Source of the DNA: Gammaproteobacteria bacterium BRH_c0
Lineage (GTDB): Bacteria; Pseudomonadota; Gammaproteobacteria; Pseudomonadales; Porticoccaceae
Direction of reading: 5' to 3'
Length of the DNA stretch: 64,000 nucleotides
Assembly: GCA_000961645.1 (NCBI GenBank)
Contig: LADM01000121.1
Location: forward strand, 22,593-86,592
The notes beneath the pieces were generated by a model that saw only the letters and a list, made by a program, of their open reading frames with translations, did not search any database and was not told the origin of the DNA. The position numbers and the translations under genes were made by a program. Of the stretch, positions 1-8,581 are shown one piece after another. How positions within the stretch are numbered: position 1 is the first letter of the stretch; each line of letters starts with the position of its first letter.

Positions 1-78
1 TGGGTCAATCGCAGCGACATTGACGCATTACTCCGTACTATATTTGGCCTTGCATCATTGGGAGAACAGTGCCTCTAG
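1..78 (+). CDS. C-terminal end of an unidentified protein (cut by window edge)
   Basis: An open frame enters from the left edge and ends at TAG (76-78), giving 25 residues that start WVNRSDIDALLR. The pattern of a basic residue, SDIDALL and a hydrophobic tail is like the end of short excisionase or MerR-type helix-turn-helix domains, but 25 residues are too few to name a family. It lies at the left of the accessory region, upstream of the WYL regulator and on the same strand. Confidence 0.35.
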   Translation, partial: WVNRSDIDALLRTIFGLASLGEQCL

Positions 79-202
79 GCTAACCAGGCTCAAAAAAATG
101 TTATCATTTACTTTAGTTGCTGATACTTTGTCAAAAACGACACGACCTGTCGGCTAACGGCGCAACAATCATCTCAACATAGCGCCGCATCAAGGAGTAT
201 CC

Positions 203-1114
203 GTGGCAAAAGGACATCACGACACACTGGTTTACCGGCTCTCTCAGATGCTGGTGAAGCTCAATCAAGGTGAATACCTAGACCCCAAAACACTAGCTGA
301 CGAATTTGGCGTAAACCTCAGAACCGTCCAGCGAGATTTGAATGAACGGTTTGCCTACTTACCCCTTCTGAAGACCCAAGGTCGATATCACATCGACCCA
401 AGCTTCCTTGGCAAGTTAAACCTGAAAGACATTCAACATTTTGCCAGTCTCGCTGGAATCAAGGGCTTGTTCCCTTCCTTGTCGGATTCATTTCTACGAG
501 ATATTTTCGACCAGCACATCGAATCAGCCCTATTAGTGAAAGGTCACCACTACGAAGACCTACGCGGCAAAGAGAAGGCTTTCAAAGCATTAGAGCAAGC
601 GATAGTTAATCGAAAGAGAATTAGCTTCAGCTACACCAAAATGGATGTAAGTGTAGCCAAGTCCTACCAGAATGTTGCGCCATACCGGCTGGTGAATCAC
701 AAAGGAATTTGGTATCTAGCAGCAACTGATGAGGGAAAACTCAAAACATTCTCGTTCACGAAGCTGGACAAACTGTCTACCTCCGAAAGCACCTTCATTC
801 CAGATGAAAGAATACAGGCTACTGTGCAAACCAGTGATGGGATATGGATCAGTGAAGAACCCTGGAATGTAATACTGAAGATTGCGCCGGAAGTTGCTGC
901 GTATTTCAAACGACGAAAGCTGATAGCTAACCAGGTGATTGAAAAGGATCTCAAGGATGGTGGATTAATCCTCTCGGCAAAGATAGGTCACGAAAACCAA
1001 ATCCTGCCAATTGTGAGGTATTGGTTGCCGCACATAAGGATCATCAATCCGGTCAGATTACAAAATGAGTTGGAGAGTCAACTTCATCTTTACCTTAATA
1101 ATCCAGGAACATGA
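203..1114 (+). CDS. WYL-domain transcriptional regulator
   Basis: Residues about 8-60 form a helix-turn-helix of the DeoR/HTH_11 kind (LADEFGVNLRTVQRDLNER). A WYL domain follows at about 125-195, with APYRLVNHKGIWYLAATDE and KTFSFTKLDKL, and then a C-terminal WCX-like extension. WYL proteins are ligand-responsive regulators that often sit beside phage-defence genes and bind nucleic acids or nucleotides through the WYL fold. The start is GTG at 203, behind AAGGAG at 192-197. It is transcribed towards the module at 1380-3571 and may control it, the divergent pair at 3615-5026, or itself; the sequence does not show which. Confidence 0.88.
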   Translation: MAKGHHDTLVYRLSQMLVKLNQGEYLDPKTLADEFGVNLRTVQRDLNERFAYLPLLKTQGRYHIDPSFLGKLNLKDIQHFASLAGIKGLFPSLSDSFLRDIFDQHIESALLVKGHHYEDLRGKEKAFKALEQAIVNRKRISFSYTKMDVSVAKSYQNVAPYRLVNHKGIWYLAATDEGKLKTFSFTKLDKLSTSESTFIPDERIQATVQTSDGIWISEEPWNVILKIAPEVAAYFKRRKLIANQVIEKDLKDGGLILSAKIGHENQILPIVRYWLPHIRIINPVRLQNELESQLHLYLNNPGT

Positions 1115-1379
1115 CTGTCGTAGAGTCAATCTGTTATTGACTTACAACGACTTTGGATTCAACTAAATTCGGGCATTAAGTATTTCAGCATGAAAATGAA
1201 AAATGGAATCATAAAGAGAGCAACGCAAAGACCCCTAAATAGTTTTTTGCCAAATGGCCCTTTGGATTTTCTTGACAGGAAAAATACCAAAATGACTAAT
1301 AGCAGAATCAAAAAAAGCATTGCTACTCCTAAACCATTGAGTGTGGAGTAAGGAGTGTTCCATATCCAGACGACAGGGT

Positions 1380-1880
1380 ATGTCGTTTAATTTCACCAAA
1401 ATGGGTAACGTTATGAAAGTAGAATTTGTCGATGCGAAAGGAAATACCATTAATATGGAAGCTGAACATCTAACTGCGGCGGATGTGGACATCCTTAACT
1501 CAGAAATATATACACGAAAACACATCCGCCAGATGATCGATAACATGGATATATCTGCCGATGCGAAAAGCATACTTAACAGTATTGCACAGACTACTAT
1601 CGCTGTCGGCAAAAATATTATTCAAATAGGCAAGAAGATTCTGGAGATAGTGCTTGAAATTCTCCGGAAATTCCCAAATGCCAGCTACGGGCTGATTCTT
1701 GGATTACTGCTGGGAATGTTAGTCTCAGGCATCCCTATACTGGGTCTTGCTTTTGGACCATTTATCACGCCATTAGCCGCTGCTTTTGGCCTGGCTAGCG
1801 GATGGTCAAATGACCTGAGAGATAATGCACTCACCACCAAGATTTTCGAAGCAAACGAAAGGTTTTCGGCTTTACGCTAA
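1380..1880 (+). CDS. Membrane-anchored protein of unknown function, first gene of a four-gene module
   Basis: I do not recognise a family. The first ~75 residues are polar and charged. An amphipathic helix with repeated Ile/Lys (IIQIGKKILEIVLEILRKF) follows, then a Gly-rich hydrophobic hairpin of about 45 residues (YGLILGLLLGMLVSG to AAAFGLASG) and a short charged tail. The layout suggests an inner-membrane hairpin with a cytoplasmic N-terminus. The frame is open from GTG 1341; ATG 1380, 1401 and 1413 are all possible starts and none has a strong ribosome site, so the start is uncertain. The next gene begins 13 bases downstream. Confidence 0.6.
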   Translation: MSFNFTKMGNVMKVEFVDAKGNTINMEAEHLTAADVDILNSEIYTRKHIRQMIDNMDISADAKSILNSIAQTTIAVGKNIIQIGKKILEIVLEILRKFPNASYGLILGLLLGMLVSGIPILGLAFGPFITPLAAAFGLASGWSNDLRDNALTTKIFEANERFSALR

Positions 1881-1893
1881 AAGAGAAAATTGA

Positions 1894-2832
1894 ATGGAAC
1901 ATGATATTGGGAAAAATATTCAAGTAGTTCTACATCCGACTCTATTCAAAGCAAAGCTGGGTATTGGAGAGGAAGCTTATGCCTTTCTGCGAACCACCAA
2001 AAATCTCTCTAAACTCTCCGATGTTATTGGTTTGGGAGCTGCAGGTTCCGCAGCCGCTTCCTCCTCTGTAGTCGCCAATACGTTTTTCGCCACCCATAGC
2101 ATCTGGTCTGCACTAGGGTTAGGTGCGACCGCATCGACGCCAATTGGATGGGTAATCGCTGCTGGAGTCGCAAGCGGTGTTGGCTACTATGGGATATCAA
2201 AAGTATTTCAAAAACAGAAAGACGGCATGGTAACTGTCGTTCCGGAGTTCATAAACACCCCTTTGGACTTGCTTGCAATCGGCATTTCCAACATGGTTGT
2301 CCCACTGGCACTGAAAATCGCCTTGGCTGACGGAACAATTAAGGAAGTAGAGAAATCGCATATTGTTGAGTATTTCACCGATGAATGGGGGTATGCACCA
2401 GACTTCATTTACACCCAGATCGATGACTTACTCCCCAAGCTCAATACGCTGAACATAGACACCCTCACGCAGGAATTCGCCACCTACATCAAGGAAAATC
2501 CTGACTGCCACACGAAAAAAATGGCACAGGAGCTACACAGATTTCTCAAAGACATTGCGATTTGTGATGGCGAATTGCATGAGAATGAGAGAATAGCAAT
2601 TGTCCACATTGAGAATCTTATTGCCAATACCATCAAGTTCTCGTTCGGAGAAAAATTCTCACAGACTTCTGCTGAAGTGAAACAGGCAGCCAAGATTGCT
2701 GCCACGAATACTCATACAGCTGCCAGCAAAACAGGCACCATCATCATATTTTCTGCCGCCTCTTTTGGTAGAAAGGCAAAATCGAGTCTACAAACTCTCC
2801 TCAAGAAAAATAAGGTAGATGGCGACAGATGA
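1894..2832 (+). CDS. Membrane protein with TerB-like domain
   Basis: Residues about 47-105 are a long Ala/Gly-rich hydrophobic stretch that could form two membrane helices. Residues about 130-240 look like the all-helical TerB/DUF533 fold, with two acidic Asp-Gly motifs in their usual setting: KIALADGTIKEVEKSHI and IAICDGELHENERIAIVHI. TerB-family domains occur in tellurite-resistance and stress systems and are thought to bind metal at a membrane; a role here is inference. The stop codon overlaps the start of the next gene (ATGA at 2829-2832), so the two are translationally coupled. Confidence 0.65.
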   Translation: MEHDIGKNIQVVLHPTLFKAKLGIGEEAYAFLRTTKNLSKLSDVIGLGAAGSAAASSSVVANTFFATHSIWSALGLGATASTPIGWVIAAGVASGVGYYGISKVFQKQKDGMVTVVPEFINTPLDLLAIGISNMVVPLALKIALADGTIKEVEKSHIVEYFTDEWGYAPDFIYTQIDDLLPKLNTLNIDTLTQEFATYIKENPDCHTKKMAQELHRFLKDIAICDGELHENERIAIVHIENLIANTIKFSFGEKFSQTSAEVKQAAKIAATNTHTAASKTGTIIIFSAASFGRKAKSSLQTLLKKNKVDGDR

Positions 2833-3224
2833 AAAAACGAGTAATCTTGCTCATAGGATTCTTGGTGGTTGGTTGTGCAAGCAACCCAAATCGCATCGAT
2901 GCTAAGCAGGTCCCAGCATCAAAATATCGAGAGTTTAGCTGTACAGACATCGGAATGGAAATCACCTATATACGAGAGAATTCTTTGGCTCTTTCTGAAA
3001 GTCTTCAAAAAACTCAGTCCAATGACACATTACAGATGGCTGCAGGGGCTTTACTGTTAAGTCCGGTATTGTTCGGATTATCCGACTATGGAGACACTCC
3101 TGAAACAGCCGAATTTTCACGATTGAAGGGTGAGCACCAAGCCCTACAAATGAGAGCCAAAGAAATCAACTGCCAACTAAGTGACAATCTTACTATTGAT
3201 CAATATCTGGAGAAAAATAAATGA
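2829..3224 (+). CDS. Small lipoprotein, unknown function
   Basis: The N-terminus is a lipoprotein signal, with two basic residues, a hydrophobic core and lipobox VVGC, which puts the lipidated Cys at residue 16. The mature part has two more cysteines (SCTD and INCQL) and a short hydrophobic stretch in the middle (LQMAAGALLLSPVLFG), followed by a probable coiled helix. No family is recognised. It overlaps its neighbours on both sides by ATGA (2829-2832 and 3221-3224), so it is surely expressed with them. Confidence 0.7.
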   Translation: MKKRVILLIGFLVVGCASNPNRIDAKQVPASKYREFSCTDIGMEITYIRENSLALSESLQKTQSNDTLQMAAGALLLSPVLFGLSDYGDTPETAEFSRLKGEHQALQMRAKEINCQLSDNLTIDQYLEKNK

Positions 3225-3571
3225 TTTCCTATATAAGAACCGGGATGCTTGTGTTGCCATTACTGCTATCAGCATGCGCAACCACTAGTGAAACGTCTAC
3301 ATCCAAGCTGGTGGATGAATACATAACAGAGAGCGAGATGCTCGATCGGAATACCTGTGCAAAGATCGGTGATGTCTATGCGAACTATAGCATCCTATTA
3401 CACATGCCCTCTGCCAGGAGGAATGCAGGTCACGTTGCATTGAAGGAAGCAGCCTACGCTAAAGGTGCCAATGCAGTAATTTTGACAACTCAGGTCGCTG
3501 TTTATGGCCAGATCGAGGATCAAGTTAAGGGTATTGCCTACAATTGCAAACCAAAGCGCCCAACCCACTGA
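3221..3571 (+). CDS. Small lipoprotein, unknown function (DUF4156-like look)
   Basis: A lipobox, LLSAC, lies at residues 15-19 after a short hydrophobic signal. The mature protein keeps two cysteines (NTCAKIG and the C-terminal YNCKPK) and the phrase EAAYAKGANAVILTTQ, which resembles the GANAV strand of DUF4156/YajI-type small outer-membrane lipoproteins; the match is by eye only. It is the last gene of the coupled module at 1380-3571. The next gene converges on it from the other strand, with 43 bases between. Confidence 0.65.
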   Translation: MISYIRTGMLVLPLLLSACATTSETSTSKLVDEYITESEMLDRNTCAKIGDVYANYSILLHMPSARRNAGHVALKEAAYAKGANAVILTTQVAVYGQIEDQVKGIAYNCKPKRPTH

Positions 3572-3614
3572 TTCTTATTCATTGGGTCTGACGTTACCAA
3601 TAAATTGTCGCTTC

Positions 3615-4379
3615 TTACAGTTCTGCAAGCAGTGGGTCATTAGGTGCTTTGGGCCTTGTTAAAAGTGCGTACAAATATTCAGCAATTGGATCTCTCGAAT
3701 CTGCAAGATCCGCAATAATATCGCTCAACTTGTTTTGATACCGAGCATCAGAAATCACATAAAGTTCACCCTTAAATAGTTTCAAAATTAATGTTTTTGC
3801 AACTGATATACTCTTATTGAAATCAACACCAGAAAAGGTAGCTTTGCTCCAATCTCTACTATTGAGCCATTCCTCGACCTGCTTCTGTTTGACAGGGGTT
3901 AACCTGGTAATCACTGACTCTACCGAATCCAAATGAGCGATATTTGTACCGTTTCGGCTTTCATCAATTTCCCTGATTAGTCGCTTCAATTCAGAGAAAT
4001 AGGTATGCCGCACAAAGGCTTCAGCACCAGGTATTCGTATGAATTGGTTCCAATTAAATTTAGGCACCATTGCGCCCTTCAGTCCTCGGCCCATTCTGCC
4101 TTTATACTCAAACCATTCTTTATCCTTATACTCAGTCTTGGATTTGAAATCTTGCCACCTCTCCTTCGCGACTTGTTCGGTGATGTCATCCCAACGCTCG
4201 GCCAGATACGCCGGGATAACACAACCACACTGTGAGCAAGTAATCGTCCTCTGTACACCGGCCCAAGGATCAGAGAAATCTGGAGCATCAGAAATTGATA
4301 TGCATGACTCAAGCAGGCAGCTGTCATCGGCACTGCCACATTCAGGACACAAAAATCTGTTCTTTTGTATTTCGTTCAT
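3615..4379 (-). CDS. Cysteine-rich (zinc-ribbon-like) protein of unknown function
   Basis: The N-terminus carries a probable zinc ribbon: FLCPECGSADDSC near residues 9-21 and ITCSQCGCVIPAYLAERW near residues 46-63, two CxxC knuckles about 35 residues apart. The rest is mixed helical and charged, with no motif I can name. The start codon overlaps the stop of the ribbon-helix-helix gene upstream (ATGA at 4376-4379 on the minus strand). The pair is therefore one operon, and the product probably works with that DNA-binding protein. Confidence 0.6.
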   Translation of the reverse strand: MNEIQKNRFLCPECGSADDSCLLESCISISDAPDFSDPWAGVQRTITCSQCGCVIPAYLAERWDDITEQVAKERWQDFKSKTEYKDKEWFEYKGRMGRGLKGAMVPKFNWNQFIRIPGAEAFVRHTYFSELKRLIREIDESRNGTNIAHLDSVESVITRLTPVKQKQVEEWLNSRDWSKATFSGVDFNKSISVAKTLILKLFKGELYVISDARYQNKLSDIIADLADSRDPIAEYLYALLTRPKAPNDPLLAEL

Positions 4380-5026
4380 TTTTTTTCTCCAAAGTTATGG
4401 TTGCCAATCAACGCCATCATTTCTTTGTTTAACTTTTGCTTTTTCTTAAACTGTGCTGTGCGAGGATTGTCCTCGTCACTGAGATAACAGGCCGCAAAAT
4501 TTAACTGAGCAGGAAGTTCAACCCGATACAGACCTTCGCCCCAGTTGGCCTGAACATAGTGTCTGAGGTAGAAGAAGGGGTCTTGATAGACAGCCCGCAT
4601 TGCGGACATCGGCGCAGTGGGCATTCCCTCTAGTTGAAGATGTAAATACCTAACCTCAACCTCTTCGGGTATTTCCAGAATATTGCACAGAACGTCGGGG
4701 CATCGCAGAAAAAGCAGTATCCTCGATATCAGCGCATTCCTTGCAATGTTATGCTCTTCAATGACCGCGTTCAGTCGTTCGATTGTTGAAGGCTCAATCG
4801 CGATGTTGACCGACTTAGATCCGACTCTCTTGAGTTCTCCGCCGATAACCCGTTTTGCGGTATTATTATTCCTGAGTCCCTTCAAATCAGCGGATACGTG
4901 TTCAAGCTCGTGAGAAATGACATGATCCAAAAATGGTGCGATGGATAGGCACAGCGACTTCGCCTGCTCGCTGAAACGCTCCCAAAGCACTGCCGGAATC
5001 ATGAAACTTTGTCGTTGAGGACTCAT
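4376..5026 (-). CDS. Protein with two ribbon-helix-helix-like motifs
   Basis: Residues about 5-45 (QSFMIPAVLWERFSEQAKSL onwards) and about 72-110 (KSVNIAIEPSTIERLNAVIE then IARNALISRILLFL) each look like a short beta strand followed by two helices, as in Arc/MetJ-type DNA-binding proteins. Two such units in one chain are uncommon; most of these proteins are dimers of single units. The C-terminal half has no recognised domain. It is translationally coupled to the cysteine-rich protein downstream. A possible DNA-binding partner or autorepressor; function unknown. Confidence 0.6.
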   Translation of the reverse strand: MSPQRQSFMIPAVLWERFSEQAKSLCLSIAPFLDHVISHELEHVSADLKGLRNNNTAKRVIGGELKRVGSKSVNIAIEPSTIERLNAVIEEHNIARNALISRILLFLRCPDVLCNILEIPEEVEVRYLHLQLEGMPTAPMSAMRAVYQDPFFYLRHYVQANWGEGLYRVELPAQLNFAACYLSDEDNPRTAQFKKKQKLNKEMMALIGNHNFGEKK

Positions 5027-5392
5027 GTTTGCCGCTCCTTTGTGTCTGTTGATCTGAATAATAGATACAGAGGATTTCCTCTACAACAACCAAAGATAGA
5101 GGATGACGGCAGGATTTTGTTTGAAATTCAATAACCGTCTGTTTTTATGGAAGTATTTACAGAGTTGACAGCGAAAAATATTTTGACATATGTGAATATG
5201 ATTAACAGACCCACTTATTGCATATCAGTGGGTTCGGTTAAAGTTCGACACATCAGGCAGAAAAACACGTTGCCTTTCTGCTACTTAGACACATAGAGGA
5301 AACACCGGTTGAGCCATAGGGTCGGTAAATGGGTCGGTTTTTACAAGCAGCACTTGCTCGGGCCATCAATCATTATCGCTCGGCATGCGGAA
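5027..5392. other. AT-rich intergenic stretch between two minus-strand operons
   Basis: I see no gene here. The part nearest 5027 should hold the promoter of the minus-strand ribbon-helix-helix gene. A 7-bp inverted repeat flanks an 11-base AT-rich loop (ACCCACT at about 5209 and AGTGGGT at about 5227), a candidate weak terminator or operator. Two TTGACA-like hexamers on the plus strand (about 5164 and 5182) lack a convincing -10 partner. Confidence 0.4.
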
Positions 5393-5629
5393 TCACGTAG
5401 GGTTAATCTCGTCCGTAGTAACGTCCTCCTCCAGATACAACTTCAAGCAATGATTCAATTTTTGAAACATCTCGTCGACAGCAAGTCCTTGACAGGAAAG
5501 TGCCACCACCATATTCTGCTCGTCATTGGCGATCACATAGTAGCTTCCATTGTATTGCGGTGAAAACGAGACATGTCCCGCCCCCTCGATCCACCCTGCA
5601 ATATACGGGTACTCTGTTTTAATGCCCAT
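5393..5629 (-). CDS. Small protein coupled to the primase-helicase, unknown family
   Basis: A 78-residue acidic protein starting MGIKTEYPYIAGWIEGAGHV and ending in a run of Glu/Asp (LEEDVTTDEINPT). ATG 5629 is preferred over TTG 5644 because GGGAA precedes it. The frame overlaps the 3' end of the primase-helicase by 11 bases, so it is co-translated with it. No family recognised. Its size and coupling suggest a dedicated accessory or regulatory partner of the helicase (inference). Confidence 0.6.
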   Translation of the reverse strand: MGIKTEYPYIAGWIEGAGHVSFSPQYNGSYYVIANDEQNMVVALSCQGLAVDEMFQKLNHCLKLYLEEDVTTDEINPT

Positions 5630-8030
5630 TTCCCGAATACTCAATAATGTTCATATTCTGATCAGCAGTTCCATACTGAATGTCGTAGCCCATAGCCTTG
5701 TAGCCCTTCTCACGCTTGTTGAACATACGATTCAGCATCGGAACAGAACTATCCACATAATCATAAATGGTGACCATGTCCTTACCCTCAGCCTCCCGAT
5801 GAATCCGGCCTGCGTACTGAGCCAGGGTCCCTTTCCATGCAATGGGCAGTGCCAGAAACAAGGTATCAAGCCGGGGTAAATCAAAGCCTTCGCCAATATA
5901 TTTTCCGGTTGCAACGATCACCTGGGCGTCATCAAGCAGCTCCTCAGCCGCCGCCTGTTCTTTCGCCCGCATCGCACCCCGAAGAACAACGGTGACAATC
6001 TCTTGGTCCCGAAGAGATTGCGAGAGTATCTCCGCATGTTCTCTTCGTTCGGTCAACACAAGGCAATGCGCACCGCCGTGTACTTTCTCTAAAACATCGT
6101 CGATGATCTGCCGGTTTCGCGATGCGTTCTCCACCAGGGACCGGTATACCGCAGAAATATGTAGCTTTTCCTCGACTTGATTTAATTTTTCGAGAACGGG
6201 ATCATAACGACGCCTAACAATGACCTGCTGCTCAAAGTTGCTCCCAACATCGCTTTTGACCTTTTGTCGTACGGGACCCGCAACCATAAACATGATTTTT
6301 TGATGACCGTCTTGTCGGTTGGGCGTCGCAGTAAGGCCCATGACATAACGGGCTTTGACTTCATTGAGGACCATTTCGTATCGGGGCGCAGAAATATGAT
6401 GGCATTCGTCGATGATCACCTGCCCGTATTGATCAATCAGATCCGAAACCAGATTGTTCTTTTTATCAATCAAGCTCTGATAGGTGGCGATATCAATCTC
6501 CCCGCTCGGTCTTTTCTTCCCACCGCCAACAACTCCCACTTCTACGCCACTGACAAACGAGCCTAGCCTCTCCTTCCATTGGTCAAGAAGCTGCCGACTA
6601 TGAGTCAAAATCAGGGTGCTGACCTTGCGGTGACTAATGACGCCAATAGCGGCAACGGTTTTACCAAAGGCTGTAGGGGCGTGAAGTATCCCTGTGTCGT
6701 ACTGCCCCATCCTCTCAACGGCTTCCTGTTGATCAGACCGCAATTCGCCGATAAAACTAAGTTTATCGAGTAGCGTGCCCCGGATGCGTTTATCGTCGAA
6801 CTCAACGTCAATACCTTGTTCATCCAGCAGCGAAACCACGTCATCCAGGCAGCCCCGAGGTAACGATAGGTACCCTCCCCCAATTCGGGCACAGGTAATA
6901 TAGCGAGGTGTCCCATGGGTAGAAAAGCGCATTGCCTGCTTTTTGAAGAATACAGGGTTCGAGAAGCTGGCGACCCGCCTTAATCGAGCCGTGAGTTTAG
7001 CCGGAATATCCGACAACTTGATATATATGTGGTTGGAGAGTGCTATAGCAATTTTGCGGGGGCAATCTGGAATTTTGTCGTGATCGATACGGAGACTTTG
7101 TTCCCACGGTGCTGTTGTTTCAGCGGAGAGTGCTTCAGTGAAAGGTGACTCAGCCAACGGGACGACGAGATTCTGAGGTGCCAGGTCATCAGCAAGTCTG
7201 TCCACAGAATCTGTCGTAATTACATTTAATCCGGCCAGGAATTCCCACTGATCATCGATCGGACGCAGATGGTCGTCAACGAAGATGGTCTTACCCTGTT
7301 GTCGTTTCTCTTGCTGCAAAGGCAAAGCTATCAGATTACCGAATCCACCCTCGGGCATCAGGTCCTGATTAGGGAACAACCTATCATATGATTCAAACGA
7401 TAATCCGGCATGAATTTCCATCGCTTTATCGAGAAGGCCAAAACCCAATCTTCGTGCAAGTCCCGCCTGGATGGCCTCTGAGAAAAATATCCACAAATGC
7501 GCCCCGTTACCCGAACGGGAAACTTCGATTGCATAGGGAACATCGAACTGCCGACAAACATGTGCAAGGGCAAGCACTGTATCCTTCCATTCGTCCTTGT
7601 CGAAATCCACAGCCAGAAAATGACAAGTGCTATCAGGCAGCAAAGGATACAGGCCGACAACATGTTTGCCAGCCAAGTGGTCGTATATGACCTGTTCGTC
7701 CAGGGTTTTATAGTGCCGGTTAGGACAGTCGCCACATTTGACCTTTGGCTTATTACAGACTCCGGTCACCCATTCGTTATGGCAGGCAACGGCATAACCA
7801 GATCGACCCTGGGCGTTTTCCCAGCGAGTGGCAAAGACATCTGTCCGCCCCCGGAAGAGACGTCGAAAAATTTCTACCTTTTGCGCTAAAGAAAATCGAG
7901 AAGATGGGATTAGCTGATTGGTTGCGAGTAATTGTTTTTTCCGGTCCAACAGCCGAGTTTTTTCGCTTTCGATCTCGGCTAACCTGACATCGATTTCCCG
8001 CAGCTTTTCACTGGGACTCTTGGCAGACAA
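5619..8030 (-). CDS. TOTE-type archaeo-eukaryotic primase fused to SF2 (DEAD/DEAH) helicase
   Basis: Domains in order: an N-terminal coiled coil (1-45); an archaeo-eukaryotic primase domain (about 45-280) with a Cys cluster (CNKPKVKCGDCPNRHYK), the acidic motif FLAVDFDKDEW, the SGNGAHLWIFF histidine motif and a late FVDD; then an SF2 helicase (about 430-780) with motif I HAPTAFGKTVA, DECHH, GLTATP, and motif VI QYAGRIHREAEG. This pairing matches the primase-helicase core of TOTE biological-conflict systems, which are thought to act on invading nucleic acid. I see no PLD or restriction-nuclease domain at the C-terminus. The only start after the upstream stop is TTG 8030, without a clear ribosome site. 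Confidence 0.85.
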   Translation of the reverse strand: MSAKSPSEKLREIDVRLAEIESEKTRLLDRKKQLLATNQLIPSSRFSLAQKVEIFRRLFRGRTDVFATRWENAQGRSGYAVACHNEWVTGVCNKPKVKCGDCPNRHYKTLDEQVIYDHLAGKHVVGLYPLLPDSTCHFLAVDFDKDEWKDTVLALAHVCRQFDVPYAIEVSRSGNGAHLWIFFSEAIQAGLARRLGFGLLDKAMEIHAGLSFESYDRLFPNQDLMPEGGFGNLIALPLQQEKRQQGKTIFVDDHLRPIDDQWEFLAGLNVITTDSVDRLADDLAPQNLVVPLAESPFTEALSAETTAPWEQSLRIDHDKIPDCPRKIAIALSNHIYIKLSDIPAKLTARLRRVASFSNPVFFKKQAMRFSTHGTPRYITCARIGGGYLSLPRGCLDDVVSLLDEQGIDVEFDDKRIRGTLLDKLSFIGELRSDQQEAVERMGQYDTGILHAPTAFGKTVAAIGVISHRKVSTLILTHSRQLLDQWKERLGSFVSGVEVGVVGGGKKRPSGEIDIATYQSLIDKKNNLVSDLIDQYGQVIIDECHHISAPRYEMVLNEVKARYVMGLTATPNRQDGHQKIMFMVAGPVRQKVKSDVGSNFEQQVIVRRRYDPVLEKLNQVEEKLHISAVYRSLVENASRNRQIIDDVLEKVHGGAHCLVLTERREHAEILSQSLRDQEIVTVVLRGAMRAKEQAAAEELLDDAQVIVATGKYIGEGFDLPRLDTLFLALPIAWKGTLAQYAGRIHREAEGKDMVTIYDYVDSSVPMLNRMFNKREKGYKAMGYDIQYGTADQNMNIIEYSGNGH

Positions 8031-8195
8031 TTGTTAAGACCTGTACTGCCCGCATTCATGGGAAATTGCAGATGAAGCCTGGATAGGAATCTTGAAAGAG
8101 GGCGCGAGATATTTGCATTTCGACACACTAAGCCCCCTGACTCTCCCAGGACTGTTCTTTATCAAAACTCTTCCCTCCCGCGTTTCCGCCACAAA

Positions 8196-8564
8196 TCATG
8201 CGGATGCTTCCTTTGGTTTGATCAACGATTCAGCAGGAATCCCCAATTCCTGATTCAACTTCCAGATCATCTTCACTGTCAAGTTACGCTTGTGATTCAG
8301 GATCTCATAGACGCGATTGCTCTTGCCTATCATAGGCTCAAGGTCCTTAACGGTGAGTCCTTTCTGCTCCATTTCAAATTTGATCGCCTCCACTGGGTCT
8401 GGCAGGTCCATTGGATAGTGTTTTTCCTCATAGGCTTCCACCAATGTTACCAATACATCCAGCCGTTCACCTTCTGGCGTGTCGAGTTCAGCCATCATCA
8501 GGCCCTCAATCTCGGCCAAAGTCTGTTTGTAATCGGCATCAGTTTTAATCGGTTTAATGTCCAT
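8196..8564 (-). CDS. higA: HigA-family antitoxin
   Basis: A 122-residue protein with a C-terminal Xre-type helix-turn-helix (KGLTVKDLEPMIGKSNRVYE then LTVKMIWKLNQELGIP) after an acidic helical N-terminus; this is the usual HigA plan. HigA neutralises the HigB mRNA interferase and represses the operon. It lies 17 bases downstream of the toxin gene, in the toxin-first order typical of higBA. The likely operator is the inverted repeat at 8899-8913. Confidence 0.88.
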   Translation of the reverse strand: MDIKPIKTDADYKQTLAEIEGLMMAELDTPEGERLDVLVTLVEAYEEKHYPMDLPDPVEAIKFEMEQKGLTVKDLEPMIGKSNRVYEILNHKRNLTVKMIWKLNQELGIPAESLIKPKEASA

Positions 8565-8581
8565 TGTCTTTACCTCGGACG

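Noticed and set aside
5309..5563. An 84-codon plus-strand frame
   Set aside because: It overlaps the small partner gene of the helicase on the other strand and has no ribosome site or motif.
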